The translations under genes and the position numbers were made by a program. A stretch of 46,057 nt of DNA, taken from Acidobacterium sp. S8 (GTDB taxonomy: Bacteria > Acidobacteriota > Terriglobia > Terriglobales > Acidobacteriaceae). Shown here in pieces: positions 26,534-33,994 of the stretch (the stretch's first letter is position 1; the number at the start of each line of letters is the position of its first letter). The stretch is from contig NZ_LMUM01000025.1 of the NCBI RefSeq assembly GCF_009765985.1, positions 1 to 46,057 on the forward strand. The letters are read 5' to 3'. Under the pieces are notes generated by a model, which had not been told where the DNA came from, made no database searches, and saw nothing but the letters and a program-made list of their open reading frames with translations.

Positions 26534-26806
26534 TTAGCACTGCTGGACGCAGCTTATCTCGAGAGGAAGTAAAGGGCCCAGGATAGAAGCAACTACGCGG
26601 TTGTCTTCTAAACTACGGACAAGAAAGGCCAAACGCACCAGATCGGCCAGCAAAAGTGTGCCGGCAACCAGGCTGAAGATCAAAAGAGCGATCACCTGGA
26701 GCGATTTGAGAACGGTCTGGGGGATATCGACGGAAGGGGCGATACACAGCGCGAGCACACAGATTACACAGAGCAGAGCCACGGCGATGGTGAGGATTCG
26801 CGCCAT
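26534..26806 (-). CDS. Small two-helix membrane protein
   Basis: This 90-residue protein has two hydrophobic segments (about 3-24 and 32-62), a short charged stretch SLEDNR and a Cys-containing end. It lies 86 nt upstream of the radical SAM gene on the same strand and could be the first gene of that cluster. There is no convincing ribosome binding site, and I do not recognise the family. It could be a chance ORF, but its strong membrane profile argues for a real gene. Confidence 0.5.
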   Translation of the reverse strand: MARILTIAVALLCVICVLALCIAPSVDIPQTVLKSLQVIALLIFSLVAGTLLLADLVRLAFLVRSLEDNRVVASILGPLLPLEISCVQQC

Positions 26807-26876
26807 CTGGCTCGATGGTAGATGCCTTTGCCGGGGATTGCAAACCCTAGAGAAAGAATTGCTTCCAGCCTTCTGT

Positions 26877-26905
26877 TTGAAATCGTGGTGGAAGAGGAGT
26901 ATTCT
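26877..26905 (+). promoter_or_regulatory. Sigma-70-type promoter of rimP-nusA-infB
   Basis: TTGAAA (26877-26882), a 17-base spacer and TATTCT (26900-26905) form a good -35/-10 pair. Transcription would start near 26912, about 100 nt before rimP, giving a leader that contains the hairpin at 26965. Confidence 0.6.
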
Positions 26906-26964
26906 GAAATAGCAGACGAGTTTGTCCGTGCCTGTCGTGAATCAGCCGGGGCACGGAAGGAATG

Positions 26965-26990
26965 AGTGGGCGAAAGCCCACTTTTCTTTT
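26965..26990 (+). terminator. Attenuator-like hairpin in the rimP leader
   Basis: AGTGGGC-GAAA-GCCCACT is a perfect 7-bp stem with a GNRA tetraloop, followed by TTTCTTTT. It has the form of an intrinsic terminator but lies 21 nt upstream of rimP and downstream of the likely promoter. Attenuation of the nusA operon, where NusA itself affects termination, is a reasonable inference. Confidence 0.7.
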
Positions 26991-27010
26991 GCTGCAAAAT
27001 TCAATCGCAT

Positions 27011-27586
27011 ATGGCCTTGAATCTGGACCAAATTCGCGCCACCGCGCAGCGCGTAGCCGCTTCGCACGGCCTTGATGTGGTCGAACTCGAGCATCAAGGC
27101 GGCGGAAAGCATCGCATTTTGCGTGTTTTTATCGAGAAAAACGCAGCTGAACGCACAAAATTAGCTGAAAAAAGTACGGATTCGGAGACACCGGTACCTG
27201 CTGGGATCGGGACTGATCAGCTGGCCGGCATCACCCACGATGACTGCCAGGTGTTCAGCCAGGACTTTGGCACTGTCCTCGATGTCGAAGAATTGATTCC
27301 CGGCTCCGAGTACACGCTGGAAGTTTCCTCACCGGGCCTGGATCGCAAGCTTTACGGCGAAACGGATTACCGACGTTTTGCCGGCAGCATGGTAAAGTTG
27401 CAGACCTTTGACCCGGTCGCGGGCAACCGCCACTGGCAGGGCAGGCTCACAGAAGTAAAAGAGCATGCGATAGCGCTCGATCTGTCCGCGGTACGGCAGA
27501 AGGGCAAAAAAAAGAATTCGGCGAACGAGACCGTCGAGATTGAATTCGCCAACATTGAGAAAGCCAACCTCGTCCCCGAAATTTGA
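27011..27586 (+). CDS. rimP: Ribosome maturation factor RimP with insertion
   Basis: RimP assists 30S maturation. This one starts MALNLDQIRATAQRVA at 27011; a longer frame from 26966 would run through the terminator-like hairpin and is not used. Conserved segments are RILRVFIEK, the DVEELIPGSEYTLEVSSPGLDRKL region and EIEFANIEKANLVPEI at the end. Between RVFIEK and ITHDDC a Ser/Thr/Glu-rich insertion of about 30 residues (about 44-73) interrupts the N-terminal domain. It totals 191 residues against about 150-160 usual. Confidence 0.95.
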   Translation: MALNLDQIRATAQRVAASHGLDVVELEHQGGGKHRILRVFIEKNAAERTKLAEKSTDSETPVPAGIGTDQLAGITHDDCQVFSQDFGTVLDVEELIPGSEYTLEVSSPGLDRKLYGETDYRRFAGSMVKLQTFDPVAGNRHWQGRLTEVKEHAIALDLSAVRQKGKKKNSANETVEIEFANIEKANLVPEI

Positions 27587-27626
27587 GGCGATCGCGTCAT
27601 CGCCAGGGAGAGGGAAAGAGAGAGCT

Positions 27627-29276
27627 ATGGCAAGTCAGCTGTATCAGAGCATTGAGGCGTTGAGCCGTGATAAAGGCATCGACCCCGGCGTCGTCGTAAA
27701 CGCGGTGGAAGATGCGATCGCGCTGGCGACCCGCAAGTACTACAAGACGCAGGAAAACATGCGCGCCGAGCTGGACAAGGAAAGCGGCGAGATTCGCGCT
27801 TATGTCTACAAAACGGTAGTGGAAGCGCCGGAGCAGATTGAAGACCCGGTGAACCAGATCGCTCTCGAGCAGGCACGCGAACTTGCGCCTGAAGTCGAAG
27901 TGGGCGGCGAAATTCGCTATTACAAGCCTACCGATGTGCTCGGCCGTATTGCCGCGCAGATGGCCAAGCAGGTCATTTTCCAGAAAGTCCGCGAAGCGGA
28001 ACGAGACACGGTTTTCCAGGAATATAACCACCGCGTCAATGAAGTGATCAATGCAACGGTAAAGCGCCTTGAGCCACAGGATGTGATCTTTGACCTGGGC
28101 AAGGCGGAAGCACGCATGCCCAAACGTGAGCAGTCCCGGCTGGAGCAGTTTGCCGTAGGCGAGCGCGTGCGCGTCGTTCTGCAGCGCGTGGATCGCGCCG
28201 CCAAGGGCCCGCAGGTAATCGTCTCCCGCGCCGCGCCGGAGCTGGTGCAGAACCTTTTCCAGAGTGAAGTACCTGAAATTTACGACGGTACGGTCATGAT
28301 CCGCGCCGTTGCCCGCGAAGCTGGTGAGCGCACCAAAATCGCTGTCATGTCACGCGACAAGGACGTCGATCCCGTCGGCGCCTGCGTGGGCATGAAAGGC
28401 ATGCGCGTGCAGTCGATCATCCGTGAATTGCGCGGCGAAAAGATCGACATCATCGAGTTCAGCGAAGAGATCACAACCTTCGCCGAAAAGGCGTTGCAAC
28501 CCGCCAAGGTAAGTCGTGTCAGCATTACGGACCTCGGCGACAAGCAGCTGGAGGTCATCGTCGATGACACGCAGCTCTCGCTGGCTATTGGCAAGAAGGG
28601 CCAGAACGTTCGCCTTGCCGCGAAACTCCTGGGTTGGAAGATCGATATCAAGAGCGAGGAAGAGAAGCGCCAGGAAGTCGAGCAGCAGATGCAGGCCATG
28701 TCTGGCGGCCCGTCCACACCGATCGAACAGGTCAGCGAACTGGGTGAATCGATCATCCAGAAGCTGGTCGCGGCTGGTGTGACTACGGTCGAAGGATTGG
28801 CCGACATGACGCCGGAACAGCTGGAAGAGATCCCGGGAATTGGAGAAAAGACCCTGGAAAAGATCGGAACAGCGGTACGCCACTACTTTGGACAGTACGA
28901 AGAAGGCGAAGAGCGACCTGCCTCTGCGGAACCCAGTCTGGCCGAAGCGAAACACATCGCCGATGCCCAGGCGGAAGAAGAGATCGACGCGCTCGAGCAG
29001 GATCTGACGCAGGCTGGCGAAGAGCGGCCCAGCGAAGACGGTTCCGGGTTGATCGACGATGAGTTGGCGGAAGAGCGGTTGGCCGAGGTCACGGAAGATG
29101 GCCCCGCGCTGGAAGATGAAGGCGCTGAAGCCATCGTTCCCGGCCGCGAAGACACCAGCGAAATATTAGCCGAGCACCATCCGAATTCAGATAGCAATGC
29201 GGTATTGGAAGGCAACGTCGACGAGCCGAAGGATGAAGCAGTCGAAAACGGAAAGAATGACGAGGGCGGCGCGTAA
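27627..29276 (+). CDS. nusA: Transcription factor NusA with acidic C-terminal tail
   Basis: NusA binds RNA polymerase and controls pausing, termination and antitermination. The N-terminal domain (about 1-130), S1 domain (GERVRVVLQRVDRAAKGPQVIVSR), KH1 (DPVGACVGMKGMRVQSI) and KH2 (LAIGKKGQNVRLAAKL) follow in order. A helix-hairpin-helix segment lies near residues 395-413 (EEIPGIGEKTLEKIG). Then comes a strongly acidic tail of about 130 residues (to 549), rich in Glu, Asp and Ala. The ATG at 27627 follows GGGAGAGGGAAAGAGAGAGCT. Confidence 0.97.
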   Translation: MASQLYQSIEALSRDKGIDPGVVVNAVEDAIALATRKYYKTQENMRAELDKESGEIRAYVYKTVVEAPEQIEDPVNQIALEQARELAPEVEVGGEIRYYKPTDVLGRIAAQMAKQVIFQKVREAERDTVFQEYNHRVNEVINATVKRLEPQDVIFDLGKAEARMPKREQSRLEQFAVGERVRVVLQRVDRAAKGPQVIVSRAAPELVQNLFQSEVPEIYDGTVMIRAVAREAGERTKIAVMSRDKDVDPVGACVGMKGMRVQSIIRELRGEKIDIIEFSEEITTFAEKALQPAKVSRVSITDLGDKQLEVIVDDTQLSLAIGKKGQNVRLAAKLLGWKIDIKSEEEKRQEVEQQMQAMSGGPSTPIEQVSELGESIIQKLVAAGVTTVEGLADMTPEQLEEIPGIGEKTLEKIGTAVRHYFGQYEEGEERPASAEPSLAEAKHIADAQAEEEIDALEQDLTQAGEERPSEDGSGLIDDELAEERLAEVTEDGPALEDEGAEAIVPGREDTSEILAEHHPNSDSNAVLEGNVDEPKDEAVENGKNDEGGA

Positions 29277-29419
29277 TATGCGCCGCCAGCAAACGAATTG
29301 GCCTGAGATGGGGGGCGCATATCGCACCATTTCAGGGGATAATACAAACAGGATTGACTCCCATCGGCATGAGGTTGCTATGAACAGCTGAGCGCTTGGG
29401 AAAGAAGCAAAAGGGGCGG

Positions 29420-32400
29420 ATGAGCAAAGTTCGAATCAACGATTTAGCGCGCGAACTCGAAGTTAAGAGCAGGGCGATTCTTGACGTATTGACCGATGTC
29501 GGCGTAACCGAGAAGAAGACCCACTCCAGTTCACTGGAGGGGGATGAGGCCGAGCGTGTGCGTGCACACTTTAACCGTGGCGGTAAGACTGGCGGCGGTG
29601 CGAACACCTCCCGCGGCGATGCCGATAAGCCAAAGATTGACTGGTCTCGCGTATCGAAGCCAGGCGATGTGTTGAAGGCTATACAAGAGCGCAAGGAACA
29701 GGAAGCGCTCGCAGCGAGCCGGCCGCCCGCTCCTCCGGTGGCACCTACCAGACCCGCAGTCACAACGGCTCCCGTGACAGCGCCTGCTCCCCCGAGGCCG
29801 CCGGTTGTTCCTGCGCCAGCGCAGCAGACGCCTCCGGTGGATGCCGCAAAGCCTGCGCCTCGCAGAATTGTGCCCCTGCCGCGTCCCGCACCGGCCATCG
29901 TACCCCAGACTCCTCCCGCTCCGGCAATTGCCGCCAAGCCCCCGGCGGGTCCGGTTGTTGCCAAGCCGTCAGCAGTTCCTCCCACTGAGGCGAAACCGGC
30001 GATTGCGGCTGCTGTGCCGGGAATTCCGGTTGCGGTGAAGCCGCCCGCTACGCCAGTTTCTGCCGCTCCGACAATCGCTACTCCAGCGGCACCCACTGTA
30101 GTCTCTGCGGCACCATCAGCACCGTCGCCTGCCGCTACCTCTCCGACACCGTCGGCTCCGGTGGCTTACGGGCAAGTTGCTGCCGCTCCGCAAGCAGCGA
30201 CACCGTCTCCTTCAAAGGCAGCTGCGCCGGCACTCCCAACTGCCCCGGTTACACCCGCCCGTCGCGTGATTATGCCGCAGACTGGCCCGCGCCCGGTCTA
30301 TACCGCGCCACCGCCACCTCCGCCGCCTCCACCACCAGCGCCCGGCAGCCAACCACAGGGTGGCTTGCAACGCGGTCGGCCAATTTTTGATCGCCGCCCC
30401 GGCGGTGGGCCGGGTGGGCCGGGTGGGCCGCGACCCCAAGGAGGTCCTCCGGGACAGTTCCCCGGTGGACGCCGTCCCATGCACCCGACGCGCACCCAGC
30501 CCAGCGGAGCTCCAGGTGGAGCGCGTCCCGGCTTTGGTCAGCGTCCGGGCTTCGGCGCTCGCCCCGGTTTTGGCGGCCCGCGTCCCGGTCCAGGTGGAGC
30601 ACCCGGTTTAGTTCCGCCTCCAGGTGAGGCACCGCGTCCGCAGCGTCCAGGTGGACAGCAGCGCCGTGGCCGTCAGCAGTATCCGAAGACCAAGGAAGGC
30701 CCGATGAAGGGCTTTGCGCCGCCATCACGTTTCGGCGGTGCGCAGGTTCCCTCGGAGCCGTTGCCGATCACCCGCACGATTACCGTGACGGAAGGCATCA
30801 GCGTGAAGGATCTGGCGGAAAAGCTCGGCGTTCGCGGAAAAGATCTCATCGCGACCTTGCTGATGCGCGGCGTCTTCGTTACCGTCAACCAGTCGCTCGA
30901 TGCGGAGCTGGTGAAGGATGTGTCGCACCAGTTCGGCGCGGACACGCAGTTCATCACCTTTGAAGATCAGATGGCCAACGAAGCCATCGAGAGCATGCTT
31001 CAGCAGGAGAACCCGGACGAACTCGAAGTATCGCGTCCTCCCGTTGTCACCGTCATGGGCCACGTCGATCACGGAAAGACCTCGTTGCTCGACGCCATCC
31101 GCGAGACGGATGTAGCTGGCGGCGAAGCCGGCGGCATCACGCAGCACATCGGTGCGTACAAGGTACGCATCGGCAAGCAGGATTCTCCGGCATTTGGCCG
31201 CGAAATCGTCTTCCTCGATACGCCGGGTCACGAAGCCTTCACCCGCATGCGTGCACGCGGCGCCAAGGTTACGGACATTGTTGTCATCGTGGTCGCCGCC
31301 GACGACGGCGTCATGCCGCAGACACTCGAAGCGATCGACCACGCTAAAGCGGCCAATGTGCCGATCATTGTGGCCGTCAACAAGATCGACAAGCCAGATG
31401 CAAATCCCGACCGCGTGAAGAAGCAGCTAGGCGATCGCGGACTCGTTCCCGAAGACTGGGGCGGTTCGACGGTCTTCGTCGATGTCTCTGCAAAGAAGCG
31501 CCAGAACCTTGACCTGCTGCTCGAAATGATCTGCCTCGTCGCCGATCTCGGCAACCTGAAGGCAACGCCGGGACGCTCGGCTGTTGGTACGGTCATCGAA
31601 GCAAAACTCGACCGCGGACGCGGTGCTGTCGCCTCCGTCCTAGTGCAGAACGGAACGCTTCGCAACCAGGACAGCTTCATCGTCGGCAATACTTTCGGCA
31701 AAATCCGCGCCATGTTCGATGATCGCGGACGCGCCATTGAAGAAGCCGGGCCCTCGACGCCGGTCGAAATTCTTGGCCTCGAAAGCATGCCCGATGCGGG
31801 CGACACGTTCCTCGTCACCGCTGACCGCGATAAGGCCAAGGGTATTGCGCAGTACCGCAGGATGAAGGAGCGCGAGGCGCAGCTGGCGAAGTCCTCACGC
31901 GTTTCTCTTGAAGGCCTGGCCGAGCAGATCAAGCAGGCCGGCATGAAGGAGCTGCCGCTCATCCTCAAGGGCGATGTCACCGGTTCGGTCGAAGTGCTGG
32001 CCGATTCGCTGCAGAAGATGTCGACCGAGAAGGTGCGCATCAAGGTCATCCACTCCGGCGTGGGCGCGATCACGGAAAGCGATGTGCTGCTGGCTTCGGC
32101 ATCGAACGCCATCGTCATTGGCTTCAACGTTCGCCCCGAGCGCAAGGTGGCCGATCTGGCCGAGCAGGAAGGCGTGGAAATTCGTCTGCACTCGATCATC
32201 TACGAGCTGCAGGACGAGATTCGCAAGGCCATGCTGGGCTTGCTCGAGCCGGTCTTCAAGGAGAATTACCTTGGCCGCGCCGAAGTGCTCAACGTCTTCA
32301 GAATTCCGAAGGTTGGCACGATCGCCGGTTGCCGTGTTCTCGATGGCGTGCTGCGGCGTGATGCGGAAGTCCGCCTGATGCGCGATGGAGCGCAGGTCTA

Positions 32401-32566
32401 CAAGGGCAAGCTGACTTCGCTCAAGCGCTTCAAGGACGATGCGAAGGAAGTCACCAACGGTATGGAGTGCGGCGTTGGGCTGTCGAACTTCAGCGACATC
32501 AAGGAAGGCGACACTATCGAAGCCTTCGTTACTGAGAAGGTCGCGGCAGAGTTGACCGCCAGCTAG
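29420..32566 (+). CDS. infB: Translation initiation factor IF-2
   Basis: IF-2 places fMet-tRNA on the ribosome. The ATG at 29420 gives MSKVRINDLARELEVKSRAI, preceded by AAAAGGGGCGG; a TTG at 29396 would add 8 residues. In order: an N-terminal IF2_N helix domain (1-50), a long Pro/Ala/Gly-rich linker (about 98-427), a second IF2_N (about 449-510), then the G domain with GHVDHGKTS (about 547-555), DTPGHEAF (about 599) and NKID (about 653), and domains II-IV. It has about 1048 residues; E. coli IF-2 has 890. A terminator follows. Confidence 0.98.
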   Translation: MSKVRINDLARELEVKSRAILDVLTDVGVTEKKTHSSSLEGDEAERVRAHFNRGGKTGGGANTSRGDADKPKIDWSRVSKPGDVLKAIQERKEQEALAASRPPAPPVAPTRPAVTTAPVTAPAPPRPPVVPAPAQQTPPVDAAKPAPRRIVPLPRPAPAIVPQTPPAPAIAAKPPAGPVVAKPSAVPPTEAKPAIAAAVPGIPVAVKPPATPVSAAPTIATPAAPTVVSAAPSAPSPAATSPTPSAPVAYGQVAAAPQAATPSPSKAAAPALPTAPVTPARRVIMPQTGPRPVYTAPPPPPPPPPPAPGSQPQGGLQRGRPIFDRRPGGGPGGPGGPRPQGGPPGQFPGGRRPMHPTRTQPSGAPGGARPGFGQRPGFGARPGFGGPRPGPGGAPGLVPPPGEAPRPQRPGGQQRRGRQQYPKTKEGPMKGFAPPSRFGGAQVPSEPLPITRTITVTEGISVKDLAEKLGVRGKDLIATLLMRGVFVTVNQSLDAELVKDVSHQFGADTQFITFEDQMANEAIESMLQQENPDELEVSRPPVVTVMGHVDHGKTSLLDAIRETDVAGGEAGGITQHIGAYKVRIGKQDSPAFGREIVFLDTPGHEAFTRMRARGAKVTDIVVIVVAADDGVMPQTLEAIDHAKAANVPIIVAVNKIDKPDANPDRVKKQLGDRGLVPEDWGGSTVFVDVSAKKRQNLDLLLEMICLVADLGNLKATPGRSAVGTVIEAKLDRGRGAVASVLVQNGTLRNQDSFIVGNTFGKIRAMFDDRGRAIEEAGPSTPVEILGLESMPDAGDTFLVTADRDKAKGIAQYRRMKEREAQLAKSSRVSLEGLAEQIKQAGMKELPLILKGDVTGSVEVLADSLQKMSTEKVRIKVIHSGVGAITESDVLLASASNAIVIGFNVRPERKVADLAEQEGVEIRLHSIIYELQDEIRKAMLGLLEPVFKENYLGRAEVLNVFRIPKVGTIAGCRVLDGVLRRDAEVRLMRDGAQVYKGKLTSLKRFKDDAKEVTNGMECGVGLSNFSDIKEGDTIEAFVTEKVAAELTAS

Positions 32567-32590
32567 TCTTTCATCGTTGAATCAAAAACA

Positions 32591-32622
32591 AAGGGCGTGC
32601 GGTCATCCGCACGCCCTTTTTG
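32591..32622 (+). terminator. Intrinsic terminator of rimP-nusA-infB
   Basis: AAGGGCGTGCGG pairs perfectly with CCGCACGCCCTT around TCAT and is followed by TTTG. It lies 24 nt after the infB stop. Confidence 0.9.
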
Positions 32623-32680
32623 TTATGCCGTTATCCTGTGCTTAAAGCGGTTTTCAGAAACCGGGCGCAGGGAACAGCCC

Positions 32681-32743
32681 AGGGCTAAAGCCCTTCAGGA
32701 TGAAGCTCGTATTCACCGGGCTGAAGCCCGGTGCTTCTACCCT
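32681..32743 (+). repeat. REP-like double hairpin of CTAAAG/CTGAAG type
   Basis: AGGGC-TAAA-GCCCT and CACCGGGC-TGAA-GCCCGGTG are two hairpins in succession, followed by GCTTCTACCC. The pattern GGCTAAAGCC plus GCTTCT recurs at 45376-45402 beside the transposase remnant. The stretch 32567-32861 holds only this and the infB terminator. Confidence 0.6.
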
Positions 32744-32861
32744 TGATAGCGAAAGATCCTGTCTTTTCTTTCCGAGTCATTGCCCTATTGGAGATCACAA
32801 GAAAGTAGATCCTTCGGTCGCCAAAATGACGGCGGTTGAATGCTGATAGAAAGCCCAATCC

Positions 32862-33992
32862 TTAAGCCCGCTTCACTCGCTGCCACAAAAACCTGTTCCA
32901 GTACATCAGCAATCCCGTCACGCTGAGCACCGGGAGGCTCATCCCGAACAAAAACCACAGCACCTTCGGGCCCCATCCCCATAATGTGCCGAAATGCAGC
33001 GGATGCATCGACCACAATATCCAGTCGCCGACGGTGCGGTTCTGCCCATAGTGCCACGTCGCCAGCCACTGGCCGCTCGACTGGCTGAAGTAGTGAATGT
33101 CCCGATGCGAAAAATCTCCCGGCGCGCGACTGTCCACATACACGATCACATTGTCGGTCTTGTCTGTAGGTATAGCGATGCCGCTGAAAGAATCACGCCC
33201 GGAAAGCTGAAGCGCCTTCTCAATCATCGGATCAACGGGGGCCATAGCTTCAGCCGGCTTTTGCTCAGGCAGCATCGGCGCGCGCATACCTTCAATGGCA
33301 GAGAAGGTATGCACCACATGCGCCACCTGCGACGGCCACGTGAAATACACACCTGAGATGGCCCACCAGCTGATGAGCACCAGCATCCAGATGCCGACGG
33401 CGCTGTGCAGATCAAAATTAATACGCCGCCAGTTGTGCCGAAGACTCACCTTCAGCCCACGCATCCAGATGCGGATGCCAGGCCACCACAGCACCAGCCC
33501 CGACGCTGCGAGCAGCAATAAAACCGTGGCGCCAATACCGTTCACGATCAGTCCCGAGTCTCCCATCAGCAGGTAAATGTGTAAGTCCTGCACCCAGTCG
33601 ATCCAGAGTTTGCCGTGTCGCGGAAAGACGGCACCTGTCGCAGGGTCGGCGATGAGGATGGTGCGATGTTTTGCCGCGTCCTGCATGTAGACACGATAGA
33701 GCGGCTCTTTCGCTGTCGGCACCGTGATGAAGAAGACTTTGCTGGTGGAAAGAGCTTCCTGCGCGGTTTTGAGCACAATTGGAATTCCGGCGACATGCGC
33801 AGGATCGTAATTCGCCACGCGCGGTGAAGCCATCTCTGTGAATTCGTCCTCGAAGACCAGCAGCGAGCCGGTAAGCCCGATCACGATCACGTACAGCGAC
33901 AGCAGGACGCCCGCCCAGAGATGTACCTGGAAGAGCGCTCTGCGCAACCATAGTTTTCGCGGGTGATGGAGGAAATTCCGAGCCAGCGACAT
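32862..33992 (-). CDS. PepSY-associated membrane protein (iron-regulated type)
   Basis: This 376-residue protein belongs to the PepSY_TM family (PiuB/iron-regulated membrane proteins), which often reduce or import iron together with TonB receptors. The first helix segment begins after RALFQVHLWAGVLLSLYV, with a His-Leu-Trp-Ala-Gly motif (24-28). A periplasmic PepSY region follows (VLKTAQEALSTSKVFFITVP), then DWVQDLHIYLLMGD, and three more hydrophobic segments to the end. It starts at 33992, overlapping the TonB receptor stop by a few bases. In-frame upstream Met at 34049 lies inside the receptor gene and is unlikely. Confidence 0.9.
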   Translation of the reverse strand: MSLARNFLHHPRKLWLRRALFQVHLWAGVLLSLYVIVIGLTGSLLVFEDEFTEMASPRVANYDPAHVAGIPIVLKTAQEALSTSKVFFITVPTAKEPLYRVYMQDAAKHRTILIADPATGAVFPRHGKLWIDWVQDLHIYLLMGDSGLIVNGIGATVLLLLAASGLVLWWPGIRIWMRGLKVSLRHNWRRINFDLHSAVGIWMLVLISWWAISGVYFTWPSQVAHVVHTFSAIEGMRAPMLPEQKPAEAMAPVDPMIEKALQLSGRDSFSGIAIPTDKTDNVIVYVDSRAPGDFSHRDIHYFSQSSGQWLATWHYGQNRTVGDWILWSMHPLHFGTLWGWGPKVLWFLFGMSLPVLSVTGLLMYWNRFLWQRVKRA

Positions 33993-33994
33993 GA

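Noticed and set aside
29332-30096. A Gly/Ala-rich 254-codon frame on the - strand opposite the IF-2 linker
   Set aside because: It resembles a PE-PGRS-like or collagen-like protein only because it is the reverse of a Pro/Ala-rich linker.
30405-30432. Tandem GGGCCGGGTG repeats as a possible CRISPR or VNTR
   Set aside because: They are in-frame coding repeats for Gly/Pro in IF-2; no spacer-repeat alternation exists. No CRISPR array was seen anywhere in the window.
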